Shown here in pieces: positions 14,857-24,158 of a stretch of DNA of 64,000 nt; positions within the stretch are counted from its first letter, which is position 1; every line of letters starts with the position of its first letter. Where the stretch lies: positions 1,054,001 to 1,118,000 of the forward strand of contig OZ253453.1 in the NCBI GenBank assembly GCA_965261455.1, read 5' to 3'. The DNA is from DAOUKH01 sp965261455 (GTDB taxonomy: Bacteria > Chloroflexota > Dehalococcoidia > SHYB01). The translations under genes and the position numbers were made by a program. The notes under the pieces were generated by a model. It did not search any database and had not been told where the DNA came from. It was given only the letters and a program-made list of their open reading frames with translations.

Positions 14857-16029
14857 ATGCGTTCCATGGTCTGGAAACCGCTCTTCTTACTAGCTTTGCC
14901 ACTGTGTCTGGTCCTCGCCTGCTCAGGCTCAGACTCAGACGAGCCCTACGTGATTGGCGCGATGGACGCGCTCAGCGGGGTCGCCGAGTCCTACGGCAAC
15001 CCGTTGCATCAGGCCAAGCTGCTGGCGGTGGAGGAAATCAATGCCGCCGGCGGTATCAACGGCCGGATGTTGAAGCTCATCGTTGAGGACTCCAAGTGCG
15101 CCCCGCAGGATGCGATTACCGCCTACAACAAGTTGACTGACGTGGACGACGTCAAGATCATCCTCGGCGCCACGTGCAGCGGCTCCACGCTCGGCGCCGC
15201 GCGCCTAGCCGAGGTGGAGGGCGTCGTCATGCTTTCCGCATCGGCGACCAGCCCGGACATCGCCGGAGCCGGAGACTACATCTTCCGCACTGCCATCAAC
15301 GACCTCCAACTGGGCATCGACATCGGCAACACGCTCTGGGCCGACGGCGCCCGCACCATCGCCACCATCACCGAGTCCACCGACTACGCGGAGGGCGCTC
15401 GCAGTACTTCCGTTGCGCAGTTCGAGAAGCTCGGCGGCTCCGTGATAGCAGCGGAGGGCTTCTCCTCCGACACCGTCGACTTCCGCAGCCAGCTGACGAA
15501 GCTGATCAACGCGAACCCCGACGCACTCCTCCTGGCAGCCCAAGGCGAGGCCGCCGGAGGGACCATCATGAAGCAGGCCCGTGAGCTGGGTTACGACGGC
15601 CCCATCTACTCGGAGATCGTGCCAACGGGGCCCGAAGCCCTGAACATCGCGGGCGACGCCGCCACCGGCCTGAAGGCAATCATACCCAACCCCGATTTGG
15701 CCACCGCCGCCGGTAAGGATTTCCTCGCGAACTTCCGCGCCCGCTACGGCACCGTCGCGACCTTGCCTTGGTTCCAAGGTTCCGCCTACGACGACGTGTA
15801 CATCGCCGCTGAGTGCTTAAAGCAGACCGGCGACGACCAGGACGCCGACGGCTTCCGGGACTGTCTCCACAACCTCACCTGGAGCGGCGCCATCGGCGAC
15901 AACTACAGCTTCGACGAAAACGGCGACGTGGTCGGCTTGTCCAACGTGGTCGTCGAGGTCCTGCCGCTGGCCGAGCGGACCGAGGAGAATCTGGGCTACC
16001 GCGTCCTGGGCGCCGCGCCCACGCCATAA
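14857..16029 (+). CDS. ABC transporter substrate-binding lipoprotein, LivJ type
   Basis: 390 residues. ATG 14857 is chosen over ATG 14833 because CGGAGGG (14846-14852) is correctly spaced for it. Signal peptide with lipobox LVLAC, then the Peripla_BP_6 fold: YVIGAMDALSGVAESYG, INAAGGINGRMLKLIVEDSK, the ILGATCSGSTLGAA hinge, and a TGLKAIIPNPDL region later. The family binds branched-chain amino acids, amides, urea or aromatic acids. No permease or ATPase genes lie next to it, so it is an orphan binding protein serving a distant transporter or a sensor. The product is anchored outside the membrane. Confidence 0.9.
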   Translation: MRSMVWKPLFLLALPLCLVLACSGSDSDEPYVIGAMDALSGVAESYGNPLHQAKLLAVEEINAAGGINGRMLKLIVEDSKCAPQDAITAYNKLTDVDDVKIILGATCSGSTLGAARLAEVEGVVMLSASATSPDIAGAGDYIFRTAINDLQLGIDIGNTLWADGARTIATITESTDYAEGARSTSVAQFEKLGGSVIAAEGFSSDTVDFRSQLTKLINANPDALLLAAQGEAAGGTIMKQARELGYDGPIYSEIVPTGPEALNIAGDAATGLKAIIPNPDLATAAGKDFLANFRARYGTVATLPWFQGSAYDDVYIAAECLKQTGDDQDADGFRDCLHNLTWSGAIGDNYSFDENGDVVGLSNVVVEVLPLAERTEENLGYRVLGAAPTP

Positions 16030-16136
16030 GCTCTTCTTTGCCGCCAAGGTGGTAGCATCCCCTTGGGCGAGGATTGCCGCCGCAGGCGGCATCGGGAGAC
16101 GCGAGCGGTTGTTCCCGAAGGGCTCGGTGCGCTGAC

Positions 16137-17597
16137 GTGGACTTCGACGACTACGACCTCGATCCGTCCTTCTACGACGAGATGTTCCTGCCGGACGGCT
16201 CCCCGCGGGAGCATTGGCGTCACGTGCATGAGATCCTGACGCGGATCTCCGCTGAGCGGTTGGCCAGTATTCAGGACCGAGTCACCCGCTCGTTCTCGAA
16301 CGAGGGCATCACCTTCGCGGTCTATGGGGACGAGGAGGCCCAGGAGCGGACGCTACCCGTCGACTGCCTCCCCCGGGTGCTCTCGAGCGCCGAGTGGAGG
16401 CATCTTGAAGCGGGACTAACCCAGCGCCTCAAGGCGCTGAACCTCTTCTTGGAGGACATCTACGGCCGGCCCAGCACCAGCGGCCCTTACAGGGAGCCCC
16501 GGATCGTCCACGACGGCGTAATCCCCGTCGACATGATCCGCGGATGTCCTCAATACCGGATAGAGATGCGCGGCTTCTCCGCACCCCAGGGTGCCTGGGT
16601 AGCCATCTGCGGCACCGACCTCGTGCGCACCAACGACGGATTCATGGTTCTGGAGGACAACCTACGCGTCCCCTCCGGCGTGTCGTACATGCTGGCGAAC
16701 CGGAAGGTAGCCAAGTCGAGCCTGCCCCGCCTCTATCGAAGGTCCCACGTCCGGGAAATATCACACTACGGGGGCCTGCTCCAGGAAACGTTGCGTGAGC
16801 TCGCACCGAAGGGGCAGTCCGACCCGTGTATCGCGCTGCTCACGCCCGGGGTCTACAACTCCGCCTTCTATGAGCACATCTTCCTGGCCCGCGAGCTTGG
16901 CGCGGAGCTGGTGGAGGGCCGCGACCTCCTTGTCAACGACGGCTTCGTCTTCATGCGCACCACGAAGGGGCTGCAGCGCGTGGACGTCATCTACAGACGG
17001 GTGGAAGACGACTTCCTCGACCCGCTGGTCTTCCGGCCCGACTCCTTGCTGGGCGTGCCCGGCCTGATCCACGCCTACAAGCTGGGGAACGTGACGCTGG
17101 CGAACGCGCCGGGTACGGGCGTGGCCGACGACAAGAGCGTCTATGCCTACGTGCCCGACATGGTCCGGTACTACCTGAGCGAGGAGCCAATCCTCGCCAA
17201 CGTCGATACCCGGCTCTGCCGCCGACCAGAAGACCTGGAGTACACTCTCGACAACCTGCAGGACCTCGTGGTCAAGCGGGTGGGGGAGTCTGGAGGATAC
17301 GGCATGCTCGTCGGCCCTCACTCGACGCCGGAGGAGCGCGCCGCGTACGCCGAGCAGTTGCGCGCGGATCCGGCCGACTTCATCTCGCAGCCGGTGCTCG
17401 ACCTCTCCCGCGCACCATGTCTTATCGACGGCCGGTTCGAACCGCGCCACGTGGACCTTCGCCCATTCGTACTGCAGGGACGCGAGACCCGCATCGTGCC
17501 CGGCGCGTTCTGCCGCGTCGCATTGCGAAGGGGGAGCCTCGTTGTCAACTCCAGCCGCGGTGGGGGCGGCAAAGACGTCTGGGTTCTTGAGGACTGA
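16137..17597 (+). CDS. Circularly permuted ATP-grasp type 2 protein
   Basis: 486 residues from GTG 16137 (VDFDDYDLDPSFYDEMF, the usual N-terminus of this family); an upstream in-frame codon adds only low-complexity residues. Diagnostic segments: GITFAVYGDEEAQERTLPVD, RVLSSAEWRHLEAGLTQR, LNLFLEDIYG, VLEDNLRVPSGVSYMLANR, and near the end LVVKRVGESGGYGML and LRPFVL. Members are predicted carboxylate-amine ligases that build peptide bonds or modify peptides, and they usually sit with alpha-E and transglutaminase genes, as here. The spacing to the next gene is four bases, so this is the first gene of a three-gene operon. Its substrate is not known. Confidence 0.9.
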   Translation: MDFDDYDLDPSFYDEMFLPDGSPREHWRHVHEILTRISAERLASIQDRVTRSFSNEGITFAVYGDEEAQERTLPVDCLPRVLSSAEWRHLEAGLTQRLKALNLFLEDIYGRPSTSGPYREPRIVHDGVIPVDMIRGCPQYRIEMRGFSAPQGAWVAICGTDLVRTNDGFMVLEDNLRVPSGVSYMLANRKVAKSSLPRLYRRSHVREISHYGGLLQETLRELAPKGQSDPCIALLTPGVYNSAFYEHIFLARELGAELVEGRDLLVNDGFVFMRTTKGLQRVDVIYRRVEDDFLDPLVFRPDSLLGVPGLIHAYKLGNVTLANAPGTGVADDKSVYAYVPDMVRYYLSEEPILANVDTRLCRRPEDLEYTLDNLQDLVVKRVGESGGYGMLVGPHSTPEERAAYAEQLRADPADFISQPVLDLSRAPCLIDGRFEPRHVDLRPFVLQGRETRIVPGAFCRVALRRGSLVVNSSRGGGGKDVWVLED

Positions 17598-17601
17598 GCG
17601 G

Positions 17602-18564
17602 ATGCTCGCACGCAGCGCACAAGGCCTTTACTGGATGGGCCGCTATCTCGAGCGGGCGGAGAATCTGTGTCGCTTGCTGCGGCTTGAGACCGAGGCTTTG
17701 GTCGACCGGCCGGCGCGCCAGGTCTACTACGGGTGGAGCCGCATCTACGAGAGCTTGGACCGGCGGCCTCCCGGTGAAATTCTCGAGATCGGCGACGACA
17801 ACTTCACGCTGGCCGACGCCTACACCTTGGCGGACGACCTCACGTTCGAGCGCTCCAACCCCGACTCCGTATGGAGTTGCTTCGCGCTGGGACGGGAGAA
17901 CGCCCGCCAGATGCGCCACTGTATCAGCGCCGAGATGTGGACCCGGCTGAACCTGGCCTATCTGCGCGTGCAGAAGCTGAGGGTCCGGGACATCTGGAAC
18001 TCCCCGGAAAGTTTCTACGACGAACTAGTGGCTGAGTTCGCCACCTTCTCGGGCGTGGCCGGCGCCACCATGTACCGCGACGAGGGGTGGCGGTTCCTGC
18101 AGATCGGCCGCTTTATCGAGCGTTCCCAGCTCTCGGCCTCGCTCCTGCTTACCCAGCTAGACCCCGCAACGAACACTGTGGATGAATCGGACGCGGACTG
18201 GACGGGCCTGCTGCGCGCATGGCACGCCTTCGAGGTGTACAACCACAGGTACAGCGTCGAGGTGCGGCCGCGACAGGTGCTGGACCTGCTGGCGACGGAC
18301 CCCAACCTGCCCGACTCACTGTGCCGATCACTCGACAGGGTGGCCTCGGATCTCGATGCCCTGGGCCCTGGCCCGGACACAAACTCCAGCGCCGCTGCGG
18401 TGCGGCTTATCGGACGCATGACCTCTCTGATACGTTACGACTGGCCGGACCGCGAGGACCACGCGGAGCTTCTGCGCCAAGTCCTGGAGCACGGAAGGGA
18501 GCTGCACCACCTCGTCGCATCGGCCTATTTCGACTACCCAGTAGAAGGCTTTCGGGCACGCTGA
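17602..18564 (+). CDS. Alpha-E domain protein (DUF403)
   Basis: 320 residues from ATG 17602; MLARSAQGLYWMGRYLERAEN is the classic family N-terminus (usual form MLSR.A..LYWMGRYLERAE). All-helical throughout, with RENARQMRHCISAEMW in the middle and the C-terminal helices ending near YFDYP. The domain has no known catalytic residues and is always found next to or fused with circularly permuted ATP-grasp proteins, so it is taken as a partner that presents or binds the substrate. Lies between the ATP-grasp gene and the transglutaminase gene with three- to four-base gaps. Confidence 0.9.
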   Translation: MLARSAQGLYWMGRYLERAENLCRLLRLETEALVDRPARQVYYGWSRIYESLDRRPPGEILEIGDDNFTLADAYTLADDLTFERSNPDSVWSCFALGRENARQMRHCISAEMWTRLNLAYLRVQKLRVRDIWNSPESFYDELVAEFATFSGVAGATMYRDEGWRFLQIGRFIERSQLSASLLLTQLDPATNTVDESDADWTGLLRAWHAFEVYNHRYSVEVRPRQVLDLLATDPNLPDSLCRSLDRVASDLDALGPGPDTNSSAAAVRLIGRMTSLIRYDWPDREDHAELLRQVLEHGRELHHLVASAYFDYPVEGFRAR

Positions 18565-18567
18565 CGC

Positions 18568-19458
18568 ATGCAGGACACGAGCCGCTACGAGATCAGTCAC
18601 GTCTCCCGGTACTTCTATTCCCTGCCGCTACGGGGCTGCGTGATGTCGCTCTGCTTGAAGCCTCGCGACGATGCTGCACAGCGCCTGCTGAGCTTCGAAC
18701 TCACGACGGTGCCGCCTTCTTCTATGAACAGCGAAACGGACAGCTTCGGCAACACCAAGCACGTTCTGGATATCCACCGAGAACACGAAGCTTTGGAGAT
18801 TGCCGCCTTGTCCACGGTCGAGACCATAGCCGCCGCGCCTATCTCTGGCCACCTGGGCGCTGGCGCTTGGGCGAAGATGCAGTCTTGGCGGGACTCGTTC
18901 GGGTACTGGGACTTCACGCATCCGAGCGCATTAACCCGGCCGACCGCCGCCCTCGGCGAATTCGTCAACCGGATGGGGATCAAGGCAGAGGGCGACCCGC
19001 TGGAAGCTCTCACCACTCTCTCGGACGCGCTCCACCACGGCCTCGAATACGTCCCTGGGAGCACGTCGGTGGCCTCGCCGATCGACCACATCCTGGAGAG
19101 CGGCCGGGGGGTGTGTCAGGATTACGCGCACGTCATGATCGCCATTGCGCGCTCCTGGGGCGCACCTACCCGCTACGTTTCGGGTTATGTCCCAGTGGAG
19201 TCCGGCAGCATGGCGCCGGCATCGGCTTCTCATGCCTGGGTCGAATGCCTGCTGCCCGGCTTGGGCTGGACCGGCTTCGACCCCACCAACGGCTGCCTGC
19301 CCGGACAAGGTCACGTACGCATAGCGGTGGGCCGCGACTACCAGGACGTAGCCCCGACCCGAGGCGTTATGCACGGCGGTGGCGAGACCCGGCTCGAGGT
19401 GGAAGTACGGATACGCCATGGGGAGTCGGCGTCGGGAGAAGAGCGTTACTCTCCCTAG
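18568..19458 (+). CDS. Transglutaminase-like cysteine protease/peptidase
   Basis: 296 residues. An N-terminal beta-sandwich (YEISHVSRYFYSLPLRG, then SLCLKPRDDAAQRLLSFEL) is followed by the papain-like core. The catalytic triad is visible: C183 in GRGVCQDYAH, H222 in ASHAWVE and D238 in GFDPTNG. The Bact_transglu_N plus Transglut_core arrangement and length match the family. No signal peptide. In this context it is predicted to cleave or transfer the peptide made by the ATP-grasp ligase, but no product is known. Third gene of the operon, starting three bases after the alpha-E gene. Confidence 0.9.
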   Translation: MQDTSRYEISHVSRYFYSLPLRGCVMSLCLKPRDDAAQRLLSFELTTVPPSSMNSETDSFGNTKHVLDIHREHEALEIAALSTVETIAAAPISGHLGAGAWAKMQSWRDSFGYWDFTHPSALTRPTAALGEFVNRMGIKAEGDPLEALTTLSDALHHGLEYVPGSTSVASPIDHILESGRGVCQDYAHVMIAIARSWGAPTRYVSGYVPVESGSMAPASASHAWVECLLPGLGWTGFDPTNGCLPGQGHVRIAVGRDYQDVAPTRGVMHGGGETRLEVEVRIRHGESASGEERYSP

Positions 19459-19516
19459 GTGGGTAGCCGGTGGTGGCGCACCCTCGGCCTAGCCTTTCCT
19501 CGACACTCTGGACGCC

Positions 19517-20662
19517 TCAGACGCGTGACTCGAAGCGGCTCAGGCGGAGGAGCGAGATATCGTGGGGCGTGTCGCCTCGCGCGGCGAGGTCGGCCATGAT
19601 CTCGCCCACGACGCTACAGAACTTGAACCCGTGGCCCGAGAAGCCCGCCGCCAAGAAAACGTTCGGAGAGCCGGGCAGGGCGTCGATGATGAAGTGCTCG
19701 TCGGGAGTGTTGGTGAACATGCAGGCCTTCAGTGCCATCGTCGGGCCGTTTGCGTCGGGGAAGTAGCGGGCCACGGCCTGCCGCAACACTGCCTCGTCCT
19801 CATCCCGGCAGTCCCTGTCTACATCATCGGCGGTCGTCGCCTCGTACAGGTGGTGGAGCTTACCGATCTTGAAGCCCGGGACGCCGAACACGGGGAAGGA
19901 ATAGTAGTCACCTTCCTCGAACTCGCCGATGACGACCGGATGGACGCCGGGCGCAAAGAGCTCCGGGCGCGACGGTTGGAACCAGCCCATGACCTGCCGC
20001 TCAGGGGTCAGCAGGTGATCCACGGACGGCAAGAGGGGTCCTGTCCAGGCGCCGGCGCTGATAACCAACGACCCCCCCTCGTACGATCCACGGGTAGTCT
20101 CTACACGGACGGCCCCTGAGGCGGAGGTCCATTCCAACACCGCCTCGCGGGCCCTCACGTCGGCGCCGCGCTCCAATGCGGCGAAGACATAGTTGACGAT
20201 GCACCGCTCTGACAGCAGGAAGCCGCCGTCTGGTTGGTAGACGCCCATCCAGTCCTTCGGGAACCGGCAGCCGGGGAAGCGCCGAGTTAGTTCGGCGCTG
20301 GTAAGCGGCTCGTGGAGCAGATCGTGCTCCAGACAGGAGCGCAGAGCGCCCGGAAACACCTCGCCATCCTCCCTGCCCGTATCCACCGATCCGGTGACGT
20401 GCAGGAGCTTCTCGCCGCTGACCGCCTCCAACTCGCGCCAACGCTCGTAGGCACGGCGCAGGAGGGGCACGTAGGAGGGGTCTTCGAAGTAGGCCAGCCG
20501 GATGATGCGGTTGACGCCGTGTGACGATCCGAAGTCGTTCGGTATGTCGAAGCGTTCGAGGCCCAACACGCGAAGGCCGCGGCTAGCCAGCTCGTACACC
20601 GTCGCCGAACCCATTCCCCCGACGCCTACGACGATGACGTCGTATGTACCGTTCGTCCTCAT
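19517..20662 (-). CDS. Monomeric sarcosine oxidase / N-methyltryptophan oxidase-like
   Basis: 381 residues of the DAO family. The FAD motif VIVVGVGGMGSATVYELASRG starts near residue 9, with LGLERF for the ribose and SSHGVNRIIRLAY for the active-site Arg. KACMFTNTPDEHFIID near residues 314-329 contains the Cys that binds FAD covalently in monomeric sarcosine oxidase (K.C.YT.TPD), followed by AAGFSGHGFKFCSVVGE. It oxidises an N-methyl amino acid to the amine plus formaldehyde and hydrogen peroxide; the precise substrate (sarcosine, N-methyltryptophan, pipecolate) is not decided. It lies 43 bases after coxG on the same strand and could be co-transcribed with it. Confidence 0.85.
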   Translation of the reverse strand: MRTNGTYDVIVVGVGGMGSATVYELASRGLRVLGLERFDIPNDFGSSHGVNRIIRLAYFEDPSYVPLLRRAYERWRELEAVSGEKLLHVTGSVDTGREDGEVFPGALRSCLEHDLLHEPLTSAELTRRFPGCRFPKDWMGVYQPDGGFLLSERCIVNYVFAALERGADVRAREAVLEWTSASGAVRVETTRGSYEGGSLVISAGAWTGPLLPSVDHLLTPERQVMGWFQPSRPELFAPGVHPVVIGEFEEGDYYSFPVFGVPGFKIGKLHHLYEATTADDVDRDCRDEDEAVLRQAVARYFPDANGPTMALKACMFTNTPDEHFIIDALPGSPNVFLAAGFSGHGFKFCSVVGEIMADLAARGDTPHDISLLRLSRFESRV

Positions 20663-20705
20663 CCGAGGGGGTCACACCCGGCGAAACGCATCCACAACGC
20701 CATAT

Positions 20706-21140
20706 TCACGCCGCCTTGGAACTGAGGCATTGGAAAAAGCGGTCGATCTGTGCCTTGGCTACGCTGGACATGAGGCGCTGGCCGGCTCTCGCGAGGACAC
20801 CGGTCACTTGCGCGTCGCCGTCGAAGGTGAGCGTTGTCGCGCCGTCCTCCTCCGCGAGGACGACGACGCCCTCTCCCCTTAAGTTCGTCCGCGCGCCGGC
20901 GCCCTTGACGACCATCCGGTAGGAAGCGGGAGCCGTCTTCTCCACGATTTCGAGCGTGGCCTTGTAGGCGCCGGAGACGATGCCGACGCGCACGGCCACC
21001 TCGACCTCGTAGCGGTCGGGGGCCAGGGTGGTAAAGGTCCGAATGCCGGGCACGCACTCGCTCACCACGGCGGGGTCTAAGAGGGCGTCCCAGAGACGCT
21101 CGCGGGGAATGTCGAAACGGTAGGTCCCGTTCAGCTTCAT
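20706..21140 (-). CDS. coxG: CoxG-like SRPBCC protein
   Basis: 144 residues with the SRPBCC fold of CO dehydrogenase subunit G: start MKLNGTYRFDIPRERLWDAL, then DPAVVSECVPGI (the diagnostic CxPG-type turn), ATLEIVEKTAPASYRMVVKG, and a C-terminal helix. CoxG recruits the CoxD AAA ATPase to the membrane during maturation of the molybdenum hydroxylase in Oligotropha. Transcribed away from the coxS-E genes, 181 bases apart. The extended -10 TGCTATAGT ends six bases before ATG 21140, which suggests a leaderless mRNA and supports this start. Confidence 0.85.
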   Translation of the reverse strand: MKLNGTYRFDIPRERLWDALLDPAVVSECVPGIRTFTTLAPDRYEVEVAVRVGIVSGAYKATLEIVEKTAPASYRMVVKGAGARTNLRGEGVVVLAEEDGATTLTFDGDAQVTGVLARAGQRLMSSVAKAQIDRFFQCLSSKAA

Positions 21141-21146
21141 AGGGGA

Positions 21147-21152
21147 ACTATA
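21147..21152 (-). promoter_or_regulatory. Extended -10 TGCTATAGT six bases before coxG
   Basis: On the minus strand TATAGT with upstream TGC, followed by TCCCCT and ATG. A start six bases after the -10 puts the transcript start at or next to the ATG (leaderless). No ribosome binding site lies between. Confidence 0.5.
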
Positions 21153-21262
21153 GCAGGGGGCAAAGGCTTGGAGAGGGTACTGCGCGGGGGCTCGGGCTGC
21201 CCCGATTGAAACGGATCGAGCCGCCTGCGGAAATTACCGGTTAACAGACGGGTGGTATCTGC

Positions 21263-21268
21263 TACACT
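21263..21268 (+). promoter_or_regulatory. Possible -10 TACACT for the cox operon
   Basis: TACACT preceded by GC, 54 bases before ATG 21322, in the divergent coxG-coxS gap. No -35 recognised. Confidence 0.25.
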
Positions 21269-21321
21269 CCGCCTGCCAAGGCGTACGTGCGCGAATCCCA
21301 AGCGGCCACGGGAGGAAAAGC

Positions 21322-21798
21322 ATGGTGGGAGTCCCGGTAGAGATTACGATCAACGGACGGTCCTACAGCGGGGAGGTCGAGCCGCGTCAGTTGCTCGTCC
21401 ACTTCATCCGCGAGAACGCGGGGCTGACGGGCACGAAGGTGGGGTGCGACACGAGCCAGTGCGGCACGTGCACGGTGCAGTTGGACGGGGTGTCCGCGAA
21501 GGCCTGCACAGTGCTCACCGTTCAGGCGTCAGGCTCCTCAGTTAGAACGATCGAGGGGCTTGCTGACGGGGCCGCGCTGCACCCCCTTCAGGAGGCGTTC
21601 TGGAACAAGCACGGGCTGCAATGCGGGTTCTGCACTCCGGGGATGATTATGGCGGCGGAGGAGCTGTTGCGGACGAACCCCTCGCCGACGCGAGAGGAGA
21701 TCCGCCACGGTCTTGAGGGGAACATCTGCCGTTGCACGGGCTACCAGAATATCGTGCGGGCGGTCGAGGAGGCCGCCAGCACCATGGGAGGTAGTTAG
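21322..21798 (+). CDS. coxS: Xanthine/CO dehydrogenase-type small subunit (two 2Fe-2S)
   Basis: 158 residues. The plant-type ferredoxin cluster has its ligands in GCDTSQCGTC (C42, C47, C50) and C62. The second, helical-domain cluster has CGFC (C101, C104) and CRC (C136, C138), with the usual TPGMIMAAEELL helix between. It passes electrons from the molybdenum centre to the FAD subunit. Length is typical. AGGAAAAGC precedes ATG 21322. The stop is three bases before the large-subunit start. Order S-L-M is one of the known arrangements for form II and related molybdenum hydroxylases. Confidence 0.9.
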   Translation: MVGVPVEITINGRSYSGEVEPRQLLVHFIRENAGLTGTKVGCDTSQCGTCTVQLDGVSAKACTVLTVQASGSSVRTIEGLADGAALHPLQEAFWNKHGLQCGFCTPGMIMAAEELLRTNPSPTREEIRHGLEGNICRCTGYQNIVRAVEEAASTMGGS

Positions 21799-21801
21799 GC
21801 C

Positions 21802-24156
21802 ATGACTACACGAGTATTTGGCTCCGGCATCCGCCGCCGTGAGGACCCGAGGCTCATCACGGGACGGGCGTCGTACACGGACGATATTAAGTTGCCAGGG
21901 ATAGTGCACGCGGCGATCCTTCGCAGTCCCTACGCCCACGCGACAATCAAGTCGATAGACACGAGCGGGGCCGCGGGCCAACCGGGCGTCGTCGCGGTCT
22001 ACACGGGAGAGGACACGGAGGGGGCGCTTAACGGCCTCCCTTGCGCTTGGCTCATCCCGAACTCCGACCTGAAGACGCCGACGCATCCCGCTATCGCCAA
22101 AGACCGGGTGCGCTACGTCGGCGACGCGGTCGCGGTGGTCGTGGCGGAGAGCCGGTACGAAGCCGAGGACGCGCTGGAGCACATCGAGGTGGAGTACGAG
22201 CCACTCGGCGTCGTCATCAACCCGAAGGACGCCGCGCAGGACGGCGCGCCGCAGCTACATGACGACGTTCCTAACAACATCGCGTTCACCTGGGCGGTGG
22301 CCGGAGGGGACACGGATGCGGCGTTCGCGGAGGCGGACGTGACGGTGAGCGACACGATCACGCTGCAAAGGTTGATCGCGAATCCGATGGAGCCGCGCTC
22401 GGCGGTCGCGCAGTGGGTCGACGTGACGGGAGACCTGACGCTCTGGAGCACGTCGCAGAACCCGCACATCGCGCGGTTCCTGACGTCCGTTGTGACGGGG
22501 GTGCCGGAACACAGGATACGTGTGATCGCGCCGGAGGTTGGCGGAGGCTTCGGGAGCAAGATTCCGTACTACCCGGACGAGGCGATCACCGCGTTCTGTT
22601 CGATGCGTCTGGGCGTGCCGGTGAAATGGACGGAGACTCGAAGCGAGAACTATCAGGTGACGACCCAGGGCCGCGATCACGTCGAAGAGGTTGAGATGGC
22701 GGCGACGGCGGAGGGGAAGATCACGGGCATTCGCACCAAGGTGTACGCGGGGCTCGGGGCGTACCTCTCGACCGCGAGCCCGGGAATCCCGACGATCCTG
22801 CACGGGCTGATGTACTCAGGCGCGTACGACATCGCGAACATCGGGGGGACGGTCTACGGCGTGTTCAACAACGGCACCCCGGTGGACGCCTACCGGGGTG
22901 CAGGACGTCCCGAGGCGACGATGCTGGTCGAGCGTCTAGTGGACCTGCTCGCGGCCCGGCTGGATATGGACCCGGTGGAGTTGCGCCGGAAGAACCTGAT
23001 CCCCAAGTTCGAGAATGGGCACGACGTCGCGACCGGCATCACCTATGACAGCGGCGACTACGAGGCAACGCTGGACACCTGCCTGAACGCCGCGGACTAC
23101 TCGTCCCTCCGCGCGGAGCAGGCGCGGGCGCGGGCGGAAGGCCGCTGCGTGGGCATCGGCGTTTCCACTTATGTCGAGATATGCGGCCTCGGGCCTTCGC
23201 AGGTGGCGGGGGCGGTTGGATTCCAAGGGGGGCTCTGGGAGAGCGCCATCGTTCGCTTCCACCCCACGGGGAAGGTGAACGTGATGGTGGGCTCCTCGCC
23301 GCACGGTCAGGGGGAAGAGACGACGTTCGCCCAGATCATCGCGGGTGAGGTCGGCGTGGACGTGGACGACGTTGAGATCATCCACGGCGATACCGACTTG
23401 ACTCCGATGGGCTGGGGAACGTACGGGAGCCGGACGACGGCGGTCTCGGGCGCCGCGGTGGCGGTGGCCGTCCGGAAGATCAAGGAGAAGTCGAAGGCGC
23501 TGGCGGCGCACCTGTTGGAGGCGGCGACCGAGGACATCGAGTACGAAGACGGCCGGTTCTTCGTCCGAGGATCTCCCGACCAGCACAAGACGATTCAGGA
23601 CATCGCGCTCATGGCGAACGTGGCGTGGGACATGCCGGAGGGTATGGAGCCGGGCCTGGAAGCGAGCGCGTTCTACGACCCGCCGAACTTCACCTTTCCG
23701 TTCGGGGCGCACCTGGCGGTGGTCGAAGTCGACCCGGCTACGGGGCAAATCGACCTGCAACGGTACTACGCCGTCGACGACTGCGGCGTGCAGATCAACC
23801 CGATGATCGTGGAAGGTCAGGTGCACGGCGGGGTCGTTCAGGGCGTGGGGCCGGCGCTGTGGGAAGGCGCCGTCTATGACGACGACGGGCAGCTCTTGAC
23901 GGGGACGATGCTGGACTACGCGCTGCCGCGCGCGGACGGTCTACCTGAGATCGAGGTGCATTCGAACACGACGCCCTCGCCGCATCACCCTCTGGGAGTG
24001 AAGGGTGTGGGAGAGGCTGGGACCATCGGGTCCACGCCGACGGTTTACAACGCGGTGATGGACGCGCTGCGGCCCTTGGGGATTAACCGTATCGACATGC
24101 CGCTGACGCCGGAGAAGGTCTGGCGGGCGATCGGCGACGCGCGGAACGGAGGCTAG
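21802..24156 (+). CDS. coxL: Molybdenum hydroxylase large subunit, form II CoxL-like
   Basis: 784 residues. Starts with SGIRRREDPRLITGRASYTDD, a standard N-terminus. The molybdopterin-binding regions GGGFGSKIPYYPDEAI and GQGEETTFAQI are present, and the catalytic Glu is in GVGEAG (E738). The active-site loop reads AYRGAGR at residues 363-369. True form I CO dehydrogenases have AYxCSFR with a Cys carrying copper, so this is a form II protein whose real substrate (CO at low affinity, purines, aldehydes, aromatic acids) is unsettled. Forms an (LMS)2 complex in the cytoplasm. Coupled tightly to coxS and coxM. Confidence 0.9.
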   Translation: MTTRVFGSGIRRREDPRLITGRASYTDDIKLPGIVHAAILRSPYAHATIKSIDTSGAAGQPGVVAVYTGEDTEGALNGLPCAWLIPNSDLKTPTHPAIAKDRVRYVGDAVAVVVAESRYEAEDALEHIEVEYEPLGVVINPKDAAQDGAPQLHDDVPNNIAFTWAVAGGDTDAAFAEADVTVSDTITLQRLIANPMEPRSAVAQWVDVTGDLTLWSTSQNPHIARFLTSVVTGVPEHRIRVIAPEVGGGFGSKIPYYPDEAITAFCSMRLGVPVKWTETRSENYQVTTQGRDHVEEVEMAATAEGKITGIRTKVYAGLGAYLSTASPGIPTILHGLMYSGAYDIANIGGTVYGVFNNGTPVDAYRGAGRPEATMLVERLVDLLAARLDMDPVELRRKNLIPKFENGHDVATGITYDSGDYEATLDTCLNAADYSSLRAEQARARAEGRCVGIGVSTYVEICGLGPSQVAGAVGFQGGLWESAIVRFHPTGKVNVMVGSSPHGQGEETTFAQIIAGEVGVDVDDVEIIHGDTDLTPMGWGTYGSRTTAVSGAAVAVAVRKIKEKSKALAAHLLEAATEDIEYEDGRFFVRGSPDQHKTIQDIALMANVAWDMPEGMEPGLEASAFYDPPNFTFPFGAHLAVVEVDPATGQIDLQRYYAVDDCGVQINPMIVEGQVHGGVVQGVGPALWEGAVYDDDGQLLTGTMLDYALPRADGLPEIEVHSNTTPSPHHPLGVKGVGEAGTIGSTPTVYNAVMDALRPLGINRIDMPLTPEKVWRAIGDARNGG

Positions 24157-24158
24157 GG

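Noticed and set aside
22936..23826. A 296-codon minus-strand frame within coxL
   Set aside because: A shadow of the coxL codons: rich in Arg and His, no start signal, no family features.
21802..24156. A true form I CO dehydrogenase
   Set aside because: The loop is AYRGAGR and lacks the Cys of AYxCSFR that holds copper.
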